Assembly: GCA_017552715.1 (NCBI GenBank)
Contig: JAFZOW010000006.1
Location: 1 to 64,000 of the forward strand
Source of the DNA: Lachnospiraceae bacterium
GTDB taxonomy: Bacteria; Bacillota; Clostridia; Lachnospirales; Lachnospiraceae
Direction of reading: 5' to 3'
DNA length: 64,000 bases
The translations under genes were made by a program, and so were the position numbers. Below are positions 26,703 through 34,362 of this stretch, one piece after another; positions within the stretch are counted from its first letter, which is position 1, and the number at the start of each line of letters is the position of its first letter. The notes beneath the pieces are model-generated. The model saw only the letters and a list, made by a program, of their open reading frames with translations, searched no databases and was not told the DNA's origin.

Positions 26703-28298
26703 ATGAAGCTGACATTTGTGGGTGCGGATCATGAAGTAACCGGCAGCTGCCATTATATCGAAGCGGCCGGAAAGCACATTCTGCTGGACTGCGGTATGGA
26801 GCAGGGAGTGAATGTGTACGAGAATGTGGAGATCCCTATTGAAGAGGGGCTCATCGATTATGTGCTTCTTTCCCATGCGCATATCGATCATTCGGGCCTG
26901 CTTCCCCTTCTTTATGCCCGGGGCTTCCGCGGGCAGATCTGTGCCACCGAAGCTACCGTGGATCTGTGCAGCATCATGCTCCGTGACTGTGCCCATATAC
27001 AGATGCAGGAGGCGGAGTGGAAGAACCGCAAGGCCCAAAGAAGTGCGGGGCAGGTGGTAGAGCCTATCTATACCATGGAGGATGCCATCGGTACCATACG
27101 CCGTCTGGTACCCTTTGATTATGATGAGATCTACGAGCTCTGTGAAGGGATACGCTTCCGTTTCACCGATGTGGGGCATCTGCTGGGATCCGCTTCCATC
27201 GAGCTGTGGATAACGGAAGGAAACGAGACCCGAAAGCTGGTGTTTTCCGGTGATATCGGGAATAAGAAAGGTACGCTGATCCGGGAGCCGCAGTATGTGA
27301 AGGATGCGGATTACGTGATCATGGAATCCACCTACGGCACCCGCTATCATACTACGGAAAAGCCGGACTATGTGGGTGAACTGGCGCAGATCATCGAGGA
27401 GACCCTTTCCCGGGGCGGAAATCTGGTGATCCCTTCCTTTGCGGTGGGGCGTACACAGGAAATGCTTTATTACATCCGGGAGATCAAAGCCCGGGGACTG
27501 GTGAAGAACTGTCCCCATTTCCCGGTTTACGTGGATTCCCCTCTGGCAGTGGAAGCCACCGAGATCTTTCAGAAAAACCAGGCGGCCTGCTTTTCCGGCG
27601 AGGCGCTGGAGCTGGTCAAAAAAGGTATCAATCCCATTACCTTCCCGGGCTTACAGCTTTCCATCACCAGTGATGAATCCAAGCTCATCAATTTCGACAG
27701 TGAGCCCAAGGTGATCATCTCGGCATCCGGCATGTGCGATGCGGGTCGTATCCGTCACCATTTAAAGCATAATCTCTGGCGCGAGGAATCCACGATCCTT
27801 TTCGTGGGATACCAGGCCGTGGGTACCCTGGGCCGTATCCTGATCGACGGCGAAAAGGAAGTAAAGCTCTTCGGCGAGCCCATCGAAGTGCGGGCCCATA
27901 TCCAGTCTCTGGCCGGTATGAGCGGGCATGCGGATAAGAACGGATTGCTGGAGTGGATACAGAATATCGGCGAGAAGCCGAAGATGGTCTTTGTGGTACA
28001 TGGCGATGATGACAATGCCGAACTCTTTACGGAATGCCTGAAGAACGAGTATGGCTACAATGCCTATGCACCTTACAGCGGCTGCTGCTTCGATATGATC
28101 ACCGGCTCCTTCCTGACCCGGCCTGCGGGCGTACCCGTCAAGAAGAAAACGAAGCACGTCTCCGATGTATTCAAGCGCCTGCTGGCTGCCGGACAGCGCC
28201 TGCTGGCAGTTATCTACAAGAACGAAGGCGGCGCCAACAAGGATCTGGCCAAGTTTGCGGATCAGATCAATTCGCTGTCCGATAAATGGGACAGATAG
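26703..28298 (+). CDS. MBL/beta-CASP RNA-processing-type protein
   Basis: A 531-residue metallo-hydrolase of the beta-CASP group, related to CPSF-73/KseA-type ribonucleases. The metal site is HAHIDHSG, with FSGDIGNKK as the later aspartate motif. The beta-CASP region holds VIPSFAVGRTQEMLY, SASGMCDAGRI followed by RHHLKHN (motifs B/C) and the final HGDDDNAEL. The last 60 residues are a basic helical tail (KKKTKHVSDVFKRLLAAG), possibly for RNA binding. AAAGGAG precedes the ATG. Nuclease activity is inferred from the family. Confidence 0.9.
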   Translation: MKLTFVGADHEVTGSCHYIEAAGKHILLDCGMEQGVNVYENVEIPIEEGLIDYVLLSHAHIDHSGLLPLLYARGFRGQICATEATVDLCSIMLRDCAHIQMQEAEWKNRKAQRSAGQVVEPIYTMEDAIGTIRRLVPFDYDEIYELCEGIRFRFTDVGHLLGSASIELWITEGNETRKLVFSGDIGNKKGTLIREPQYVKDADYVIMESTYGTRYHTTEKPDYVGELAQIIEETLSRGGNLVIPSFAVGRTQEMLYYIREIKARGLVKNCPHFPVYVDSPLAVEATEIFQKNQAACFSGEALELVKKGINPITFPGLQLSITSDESKLINFDSEPKVIISASGMCDAGRIRHHLKHNLWREESTILFVGYQAVGTLGRILIDGEKEVKLFGEPIEVRAHIQSLAGMSGHADKNGLLEWIQNIGEKPKMVFVVHGDDDNAELFTECLKNEYGYNAYAPYSGCCFDMITGSFLTRPAGVPVKKKTKHVSDVFKRLLAAGQRLLAVIYKNEGGANKDLAKFADQINSLSDKWDR

Positions 28299-28308
28299 GC
28301 GGAGATCC

Positions 28309-28707
28309 ATGGGGAACTGGGGAGAAGATTTTGAAGCGCAGAAGATGAAGGATTATGAGGGGCGCTTCACCGTAAACTTTAAAAAGATCTACATGGATGT
28401 GGACGAGATCAACGAAAAGACGATGGAAGTGAACGAGAAGCATCCGAAGGATTCGCTGATGAAGCTCTGGGCCGGTACCATGTGCGGCATGTTTTTCTTT
28501 TTCCTTTTATCCTATCAGATCCTTGCTCTGGTGACGATCCCCTTCCTGGCCTTTTACCTTATCGCGCTGGTGCGCATCGGGAACTGCTGGAAGGGTTTCA
28601 AATACAGCCCGTCCCGCTTCTGGCTGATGAGTGTCGGAACGATACTGCTCCTTTTTGCGCTGGCCATGGGGCTGCAGTATCTGGTAGGAAAGTTTGTTTT
28701 GAGCTGA
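28309..28707 (+). CDS. Small two- or three-helix membrane protein
   Basis: A 132-residue protein. About 55 charged residues (MGNWGEDFEAQKMKDYEGRF onward, with DVDEINEKTMEVNEKHP) precede hydrophobic helices near 57-85 and 105-130. I recognise no family. It starts 10 nt after the beta-CASP gene, with GGCGGAG upstream, and its stop overlaps the next start (TGATG). An upstream in-frame ATG at 28165 lies inside the beta-CASP gene and is rejected. Confidence 0.7.
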   Translation: MGNWGEDFEAQKMKDYEGRFTVNFKKIYMDVDEINEKTMEVNEKHPKDSLMKLWAGTMCGMFFFFLLSYQILALVTIPFLAFYLIALVRIGNCWKGFKYSPSRFWLMSVGTILLLFALAMGLQYLVGKFVLS

Positions 28708-29576
28708 TGATTAAGACGATAATGACAGTGGTTTCGCTGCTCATAGTCCTTCTGGGACTGGGCCTCGCGTATCTGCTGCTTCGTAAGATCAAAAAGAAGG
28801 GTTTCTTTCACAGATTCCGTATCTGTGTTTATCTGCCGCTCGCACTCTGGTCGGGCGTTTATTTTATTGTGTGTGTCATTTATGCGGGGCTGTTTCTTTC
28901 CTGGATATGGCTCTGGCCTCTGGCGGCGATCTTCTGTACCGCGCGGGTCTTTATGCTGCGAGCGGAGCTGGCCGGGACTGCCCGCTTCCGTATTCCCCGG
29001 CCCCTGCGGGTAATTTACTACAGCATTTTTACTGTGGGTCTTCTGTTCTTCCTCTTTGTGGAAGGACGTATCGTTGATGCGATGACATCGGAACCTCCGG
29101 AGGATCTGGACTATGTGATCGTGCTGGGGGCGGGACTCATCGGCACGGAACCGAAGAATCCGCTCCGTGTAAGGATCGAGCGGGGGGCAGAATATATGAA
29201 GGAGAATCCGCGGACGATCCTGGTGGCCTCCGGAGGACAGGGAGCGGATGAGGAGATCAGTGAGGCAGAGGCCATCCGCAGGCGCCTGACCGGAATGTAC
29301 GGGATCGACGAAGGACGCATCCTCATGGAGGACCGGTCCAGGGATACGGAAGAAAACCTGCAGAACAGCCTGCGTATCATAGGTGATCCGGAAGCTTCCG
29401 TGGGGATCATCACAAACAGCTTCCACGAATACAGGGCCATGCTCCTGGCAAAGCATGCCGGTTTTAAGAATACCTGCACCGTACCCGCCACCACCCTGCT
29501 TCCAGTGGGAGTCCATTACATGGTGAGGGAATTCTTCGGTGTGGTGGAGTGCATGATCAAGTACGGGAGTATATAG
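28707..29576 (+). CDS. YdcF/DUF218 family membrane protein
   Basis: A 289-residue protein with about four N-terminal helices and a C-terminal DUF218 domain: DYVIVLGAGLIGTEPKNPL, LVASGGQGADEEISEAEA, EDRSRDTEENLQNS and GIITNSFHEYRA. The domain occurs in SanA/ElyC-type proteins linked to envelope functions; the reaction is not established. Here the domain follows the helices and is probably outside. The start ATG overlaps the preceding TGA, so translation is coupled. It is the last gene before the accessory island. Confidence 0.85.
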   Translation: MIKTIMTVVSLLIVLLGLGLAYLLLRKIKKKGFFHRFRICVYLPLALWSGVYFIVCVIYAGLFLSWIWLWPLAAIFCTARVFMLRAELAGTARFRIPRPLRVIYYSIFTVGLLFFLFVEGRIVDAMTSEPPEDLDYVIVLGAGLIGTEPKNPLRVRIERGAEYMKENPRTILVASGGQGADEEISEAEAIRRRLTGMYGIDEGRILMEDRSRDTEENLQNSLRIIGDPEASVGIITNSFHEYRAMLLAKHAGFKNTCTVPATTLLPVGVHYMVREFFGVVECMIKYGSI

Positions 29577-29616
29577 GATCGGTATGAATACATATAGTGT
29601 TTGAGATGAAATCTGC

Positions 29617-29644
29617 TTGATTTTCAGGGGAAAAGTGTTATCAT
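29617..29644 (+). promoter_or_regulatory. Promoter of the antisense RNA
   Basis: TTGATT (29617-29622), 16 bp, TATCAT (29639-29644). Transcription would begin at about 29651, just before the left copy of the shared hairpin. Confidence 0.55.
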
Positions 29645-29653
29645 ATAGAAAAA

Positions 29654-29682
29654 GGCGCTGCCGATCGATAGACGGTTAGCCC
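29654..29682 (+). repeat. Left copy of inverted 5' hairpin repeat
   Basis: It contains GCTGCCG (29657-29663) and CGGTTAGCCC (29673-29682), which fold on each other with small bulges. The same two blocks recur in reverse orientation at 29910-29946. Confidence 0.65.
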
Positions 29683-29698
29683 AAAAGATTTACGATGT

Positions 29699-29747
29699 CA
29701 CAGAGTGACCGCGATCCTTGGGGAAGGGGCGGTCACTTCTGTGTTTT
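29699..29747 (+). terminator. Strong terminator of the antisense RNA, shared with the toxin 3' end
   Basis: CACAGAGTGACCGC (29699-29712) pairs with GCGGTCACTTCTGTG (29729-29743), with one extra base, and CCTT/AAGG extends it in the loop. UUUU follows at 29744. On the minus strand the stem has only a distant U-run (four T about 12 nt on), so toxin mRNA may read through. Confidence 0.75.
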
Positions 29748-29834
29748 ACCGTGTTGATATCCAATCGTATATCCGACGCCTGCGCATCCGAGCCCGAAGG
29801 CGAGGACGGCAAGCAGAGCTTCGATCGTCAGCAT
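29733..29834 (-). CDS. Short hydrophobic peptide, type I toxin (TxpA/BsrG-like)
   Basis: A 33-residue peptide. It starts MLTIEALLAVLAFGLG, has one membrane helix (about 5-24) and a polar end (YQHGKTQK). The spacing E-x-L, five residues, then F-G matches the Bacillus type I toxins BsrG and TxpA (ESLM then FG/FA), which damage membranes when overproduced. The Shine-Dalgarno AAAGGAGGGA (29850-29841) is very strong. The mRNA starts about 112 nt upstream and carries hairpins. An antisense RNA converges on its 3' end. It lies behind the XRE gene on the same strand but has its own promoter. Confidence 0.75.
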   Translation of the reverse strand: MLTIEALLAVLAFGLGCAGVGYTIGYQHGKTQK

Positions 29835-29909
29835 ATTCACTCCCTCCTTTCGCTTATTTCCGCATCAAGGCAGATCATAATGATCGGAGGTACACAGGCC
29901 CTCCGCAGA

Positions 29910-29946
29910 GGGCTAACCGCCTACCGTTATCATACCGGCAGCACCC
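29910..29946 (-). repeat. Right copy of inverted 5' hairpin repeat
   Basis: On the minus strand, GCTGCCG (29942-29936) and CGGTTAGCCC (29919-29910) fold together at the very 5' end of the toxin mRNA. A second hairpin, GCCCTC-TGCG-GAGGGC, follows and shares GCCC. Confidence 0.65.
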
Positions 29947-29952
29947 AATAGA

Positions 29953-29981
29953 ATTATAATACATAGAACATATAAATGCAA
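29953..29981 (-). promoter_or_regulatory. Promoter of the toxin mRNA
   Basis: On the minus strand, TTGCAT (29981-29976), exactly 17 bp, TATAAT (29958-29953), giving a start at the GGG near 29946. It lies 22 nt beyond the XRE stop codon. Confidence 0.7.
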
Positions 29982-30003
29982 TTACAAATATAGAACAAAA
30001 GCA

Positions 30004-30351
30004 TTAGTCATGATGAATGAGGATGATCTTGGAATACAGATGTAACATTTCCTGCAGGATTGAGAATTCATGACTGTTAGGATGCCGGAATACTTCTAAA
30101 ACCGATTCGGGAATCTCCAAGCCATCAGCTATAGTATTACGACCACGCAACAGATAATCAGTGCTGCAATCGAGTTCATCACAAAGAAGGAGCAGTTTAT
30201 CATAAGAAAGGCGGTCATTACCGCGTTCCACTTCGCTGATATGTTTACTGCTGACGCCGATCTTTTCTGAAAGCTGCTCCTGCGTAAGTGAAAGCTCCAA
30301 CCTCTTTGAGCGGATCCGTTCTCCCATATCCCAATACAGCTGCGATATCAT
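30004..30351 (-). CDS. XRE-family transcriptional regulator
   Basis: A 115-residue DNA-binding protein. The helix-turn-helix spans about 10-65 (IRSKRLELSLTQEQLSEKIG, then VSSKHISEVERGNDRLSY), followed by LLLLCDELDCSTDYLL. The last 45 residues are a helical tail. The Shine-Dalgarno AAAGGAGG is strong. It is divergent from the SPFH gene across 223 bp, so it could control that promoter. The dyad AGAGT-GGTGA-ACTCT (30482-30496), just upstream of the SPFH -35 box, is a candidate operator, which is inference. Confidence 0.9.
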   Translation of the reverse strand: MISQLYWDMGERIRSKRLELSLTQEQLSEKIGVSSKHISEVERGNDRLSYDKLLLLCDELDCSTDYLLRGRNTIADGLEIPESVLEVFRHPNSHEFSILQEMLHLYSKIILIHHD

Positions 30352-30481
30352 GAAATGCCTCCTTTAGCTGCTGAAATGCTCTGGCTAAGTTTTTTATACA
30401 ATTCTATACAGGTCTCCCTTAGCACAATATGACTATTACATAATGTTATATATGACATGGTATTGCAGACACTTCCTGTTA

Positions 30482-30534
30482 AGAGTGGTGAACTCTCTCA
30501 ATAGGTTGAATGAGGGCGAAGAATAGAGTATAAT
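30482..30534 (+). promoter_or_regulatory. Promoter of the SPFH gene with upstream dyad
   Basis: TTGAAT (30506-30511), 17 bp, TATAAT (30529-30534). A dyad AGAGT (30482-30486) with ACTCT (30492-30496) lies 9 bp upstream and may bind the divergent XRE regulator. Confidence 0.65.
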
Positions 30535-30574
30535 TAACTGACAATTAATCCTTGAAATAGGTAGGAGGTCAGTC

Positions 30575-31738
30575 GTGAGTATAGTCGATATCATTAAATA
30601 TGAAGGTGATAACAAGACTTTTGTCTGGAAGCATCCCGTTCAGAATTTCAATATGGGATCCAAACTGATCGTTAGAGAGTCGCAAGAAGCGATTTTCATG
30701 CTTAACGGTGAGCTTTTGGATGTATTTGGGGCAGGGCAGCATATACTGGAAACGCAGAACCTTCCGGTGGCTAGATCGATATTTAAGTTGGCTACAGGTG
30801 GGCAGGAAGCTTTTCAGGCTGAGTTGTATTTTATTAACCTTACGGAGCAGATGGCTATTCGTTGGGGAACAGATAGTAAGATCAGCTATCTGGATCCGGT
30901 GTATGATTTCCCTTTGGAGATTGGTGCGTGTGGGGAAATGAGCGTATCTGTTTCCAATTCGTCCAAACTTCTGGTAAAGATCGTAGGAACCGAGAAGACC
31001 TTTGAGCAGGAACAGTTGGTTGTATATTTCCGATCTTTTTTAATGAATCGAATAAAGTCTGTACTAGCACAGGAGATTCGAAAAGAAGTGATCAGTATAT
31101 TTGAAATAGATATGCATTTGGATGAGCTATCTTCCGCAATCCGTAACAAGCTGGAGGACGATTTCCTTGCATATGGGGTGCGGTTGAACAGCTTCCTTAT
31201 TATGACGGTGGTTAAACCGGATGAGGATAGAAACTATCTTCGATTTAAGGATCTGTATTTCAGACAGAAGAATGATGTTATGGAAGCAGAGCTCCAGCAA
31301 AAGCTTACCATAATCGAGCAAAAGACAAAGGCACAGTCTACTGTGATCGAAGCAGAGGCCATTGCCAAGAAGCGTGAGCTTGAGGGCTATAGCTATCAGC
31401 AGGAGAAAGGTTTTGAGGTCGCTAAAGAGGTTGCTGGTAATGAAGCTGTGGGTCAGTTCGCAAATATCGGTGTTGGACTCGGAATGATAAGCGGTGTGGG
31501 AGGAGAGATCGGCCGCTCGGTTAGCACGGCGGCAGGACAGGCGATTCAGAGTGCAACGGAAACGATGCCAGCGAAGCGCTTTTGTGAAAAATGCGGGCAT
31601 GAATTATCAGCTGGAGCAGCGTTTTGCGAGAAATGCGGGGCAAAAGTGAGGAGTTCAGATTGCTGCTCTTCCTGCGGACACGTTTTTATAAACGATGCGA
31701 ATTTCTGCCCCCAATGCGGAACAAAGAGGGGTGAATGA
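30575..31738 (+). CDS. SPFH-domain protein with C-terminal double zinc ribbon
   Basis: A 387-residue cytoplasmic protein. Residues about 20-240 form an SPFH/band-7-like domain of the virion-core/YdjI type (FNMGSKLIVRESQEAIF near the start, a conserved LDPVYDFPLEIGACGEM segment around 105-125). A helical stretch (about 225-290) and a glycine-rich hinge follow. The last 50 residues hold two zinc ribbons: CEKCGHE with CEKCGAK, and CSSCGHV with CPQCGTK. Such proteins scaffold membrane-associated assemblies. GTG start with GGAGG 6 nt upstream. Its stop overlaps the next gene's start. Confidence 0.85.
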   Translation: MSIVDIIKYEGDNKTFVWKHPVQNFNMGSKLIVRESQEAIFMLNGELLDVFGAGQHILETQNLPVARSIFKLATGGQEAFQAELYFINLTEQMAIRWGTDSKISYLDPVYDFPLEIGACGEMSVSVSNSSKLLVKIVGTEKTFEQEQLVVYFRSFLMNRIKSVLAQEIRKEVISIFEIDMHLDELSSAIRNKLEDDFLAYGVRLNSFLIMTVVKPDEDRNYLRFKDLYFRQKNDVMEAELQQKLTIIEQKTKAQSTVIEAEAIAKKRELEGYSYQQEKGFEVAKEVAGNEAVGQFANIGVGLGMISGVGGEIGRSVSTAAGQAIQSATETMPAKRFCEKCGHELSAGAAFCEKCGAKVRSSDCCSSCGHVFINDANFCPQCGTKRGE

Positions 31739-33066
31739 TCATGAAAAAAGGAAGACAGTTATTACTGAGTATCATTATATTATTGATCGCGCTTATATAT
31801 TCCGGAGTGCTCATACTCGGACGCATTGGCGTCGTAAAGAGTAATGTCGCGGTGATCAGCGGCTCCTATGGAGATCAGTTTGCAAAAGATAATAAGTTGA
31901 ATGTCGTGGAACTGGCGGATTCGCAGAAGGGGTATTTTGATCAGCACTATGAATTGTTCGATTATAACATTGATGGAGGAACGATAAGTCTTGAGAGATA
32001 CGATGGAAAGAGCCGTGAACTGATCATACCTGCAAAGATCAACGGAGTAAGCGTTACGACCATTAGCGGGAATATGATCGAAGGGTTGAACGGGGTTGAG
32101 AAGCTTTATATATCTCCGGCGATCCGTGAGATCAGCGGAGAACCTGTCGAAAAGCCTCTGATCTGCTGTACTGAGGATAATAGGTTTTATAAGGAAAATG
32201 CTGATGTTGGTTGGAAATTCGAGCTGATCTATGACTCTGATTTCATCAATTATGATCTTGGTGATATTCCGTTTGAATATAATATCAAAGCGGATGGGGC
32301 AGAGATTACTGCATGGCATGGTAGCGATGAGATTCTTGTGATCCCTGCTTATATAAACGGCTATCCTGTAACAGAAGTATCCATGAATATTCTTGGAACA
32401 GCCGATATTACCGTGATTCCGGAAACGGTAAAGAGCATCAGTGGTGAGGTGAAAAGATTCGTATTTCCTGTAACCCTTGCGATAGAACTTATAGCTACTG
32501 TTGCAGCTTTTTTGATCGCCTTGATATGTATAAATGTATTACTGCCCCGCTATCGTAAAGGGAATGAAGAATATGTGTTGAATGGAGGGCAGATGGTCCT
32601 GGCGATCGCCTATGTGCTGTTACAGACGATATTCAGTATTTATGCGATCAATTCTAAAGGATTTTCACCATACATCGCATTGATCGTGAGCCTTATCATT
32701 TTTGTTGTATTTATGGTGTTGATGTTTGCAGGAGGTATTGGCCGTGAACATGCGAAGGCTGTTGATGCAAAGATCGAAAGAAAGACAGAGAAAATGAAAA
32801 GCATCAAGTATATGTGCAAGGGTATGGCGGATAATGTCAAAGATGAAGAACTCCGTAAAAAGGTGCAGCAGCTGGAAGAAGAGATCCGCTACAGTGATCC
32901 TTCCAGCCGTTCGGATCTGGAGGAAATGGAGAATGAAATAGAATCGCTGCTCGCGGAGTTGCTTGGAGTGATTGCTAAAAAAGATAATGATAGTGTGATA
33001 GATATTACAGATCGCCTGACTGAAATCGTAAAGAAACGAAATGATAAGTGTAAGGTGGGGAAATGA
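31735..33066 (+). CDS. Membrane protein with BspA-like LRR ectodomain and coiled-coil tail
   Basis: A 443-residue protein coupled to the SPFH gene (ATGA overlap; a second in-frame ATG at 31741 could be used). A signal-anchor (about 9-32) leads into an extracytoplasmic region with BspA-type repeats: ELIIPAKINGVSVTTIS and ILVIPAYINGYPVTEVS. Three further helices lie near 243-340. The cytoplasmic tail (about 345-443) is charged coiled coil, with two EE-rich heptad stretches. It may link an external sensor to the SPFH scaffold. The function is unknown. Confidence 0.75.
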   Translation: MIMKKGRQLLLSIIILLIALIYSGVLILGRIGVVKSNVAVISGSYGDQFAKDNKLNVVELADSQKGYFDQHYELFDYNIDGGTISLERYDGKSRELIIPAKINGVSVTTISGNMIEGLNGVEKLYISPAIREISGEPVEKPLICCTEDNRFYKENADVGWKFELIYDSDFINYDLGDIPFEYNIKADGAEITAWHGSDEILVIPAYINGYPVTEVSMNILGTADITVIPETVKSISGEVKRFVFPVTLAIELIATVAAFLIALICINVLLPRYRKGNEEYVLNGGQMVLAIAYVLLQTIFSIYAINSKGFSPYIALIVSLIIFVVFMVLMFAGGIGREHAKAVDAKIERKTEKMKSIKYMCKGMADNVKDEELRKKVQQLEEEIRYSDPSSRSDLEEMENEIESLLAELLGVIAKKDNDSVIDITDRLTEIVKKRNDKCKVGK

Positions 33067-33113
33067 GAGTATAGAGCCATAAATACTAAAAAGATTGCAA
33101 GGATCCTGTCGGG

Positions 33114-33162
33114 CGTATACGAGGGAAAATAAAGATTCAAGAGTATACGTACTTGCTATAGT
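33114..33162 (+). promoter_or_regulatory. Extended -10 promoter with dyad, ahead of the HEPN gene
   Basis: CGTATAC (33114-33120) and GTATACG (33143-33149) form a dyad with a 22-bp spacer; the GTATAC core is itself a palindrome. A TGC-TATAGT extended -10 element (33154-33162) starts 5 bp further on. This suggests that a dimeric regulator controls the HEPN gene. Confidence 0.5.
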
Positions 33163-33183
33163 TTGATTCTATGAGGAGTTGAT

Positions 33184-34290
33184 ATGAAGAGAAAAGTACA
33201 CTATTATCTGCATTCAGGGAAGATCTCATCAATGGAAAAGTCGATGATATATGCATTTTCAAATACAATAGATATAAAAATATGTATCTCACGAAAGGGT
33301 TTTTCTTTGGAAGTTGATCGTACAGTCAAAAAAGAAGCATCAGCGTTGGTGCGGGATCCGTTGTTCAGAGATGCTATCAAGAAAGCGACGCTGATCCAGT
33401 TGATAAAATACGGAAAGATTTCAGGAGAGGATGTTTATGTGACAATTGATGACGTTGATTTTTGTATATATGATCGTTGTAAGAAAACACCAGAACGATT
33501 GATATATAGTTTATGTGGTACACAATTACAACGTCCCATGGTTGGAAACTGGACAGAGGCGTCTTTACAGCGAATCCTAGACGTAACGAAGAGTAAAACA
33601 GATCGTTTGGATGCCGCGCTTGATGCATTGTTGCTTGCTAAGTCCAAATTATACGAAACAGAAAGATTTGTATATTTGTGGATGGCATTAAATGGCCTAT
33701 ATGGATTTGCGGCTGAAACAGCGGCCGGATATATGCCTGGGGAGAATGAAAAGAGTTGGATCAAGAAAGAGTATGCTCAAATAAAGTTTTATTCCATGAT
33801 TTTGGATTATCCATATTGTCAACCTAAAGAGGATAAAGAAAAAGTTTTGAAAAGCTTAGAACTGATACTTGCTAGAATTAATCCTGCGGAAACAGACTTG
33901 ACAATAAAAGCTATAAAAAATCATGATACTGATAACTTCTATGTGAGAGAAATTTCTGCTATTTTTTCAGAAATTGGAATAAGCGAAGGGGAAATGCATC
34001 CTTATACGGTGCTTCTTTTGTATATGCCATATCAGATCCGCTGCAAATATTTTCACGGTGAACACACAGTACCTTTACTGTGTTTTGAGAATGAGCATCC
34101 ATTGCCGGTATTAAGAATTCTGAATAACCTTATGGAGGAGTATTTGGATATTAGCATACCTCAATGGTTTGATGGGCATTTTTATACTACGGATATTATC
34201 CCGAGGATTCGATTGTTGGCTGAAAATTGTAAATGTACAAATAAAGGAAAACTGGAAACGTGTATTATTTCTGGGGAAGAGAAGGCATAA
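33184..34290 (+). CDS. HEPN-like protein with RX4H motif
   Basis: A 368-residue protein of unknown family. The C-terminal half carries the HEPN signs: a helix FVYLWMALNGLYGFAAE (about 160-176), as in ApeA-type HEPN proteins, and QIRCKYFHGE with Arg286 and His291 (RX4H), the usual catalytic pair of HEPN ribonucleases. The first 150 residues are mixed alpha/beta with YVTIDDVDFCIYDRC and have no recognised domain. No helix spans the membrane. AGGAG precedes the ATG; the gene has its own promoter and a dyad. AT-rich codons mark it as acquired. RNase activity is inferred. Confidence 0.7.
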   Translation: MKRKVHYYLHSGKISSMEKSMIYAFSNTIDIKICISRKGFSLEVDRTVKKEASALVRDPLFRDAIKKATLIQLIKYGKISGEDVYVTIDDVDFCIYDRCKKTPERLIYSLCGTQLQRPMVGNWTEASLQRILDVTKSKTDRLDAALDALLLAKSKLYETERFVYLWMALNGLYGFAAETAAGYMPGENEKSWIKKEYAQIKFYSMILDYPYCQPKEDKEKVLKSLELILARINPAETDLTIKAIKNHDTDNFYVREISAIFSEIGISEGEMHPYTVLLLYMPYQIRCKYFHGEHTVPLLCFENEHPLPVLRILNNLMEEYLDISIPQWFDGHFYTTDIIPRIRLLAENCKCTNKGKLETCIISGEEKA

Positions 34291-34362
34291 TGGTAAAGAT
34301 GATCTAAATGTAAATTTGGCTATATGAAAAAATAACAAAATGATTAGAAGTGGAGACTAGAT

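Larger units (their letters stand above)
29651..29747 (+). ncRNA. Candidate antitoxin antisense RNA
   Basis: A predicted RNA of about 97 nt with its own promoter and a strong terminator. It begins with a hairpin (29654-29682) resembling the one at the 5' end of the toxin mRNA, and ends in the long stem at 29699-29743. It is antisense to the last codons and 3' end of the 33-aa toxin gene. Convergent antisense RNAs covering toxin 3' ends are known for txpA/RatA and bsrG/SR4; function here is inferred from layout. Confidence 0.6.

Noticed and set aside
29577..30003. tRNA or attachment site at the island edge
   Set aside because: The folded stretches fit paired hairpins of the toxin-antitoxin RNAs; no cloverleaf, anticodon loop, integrase or flanking direct repeat was seen.
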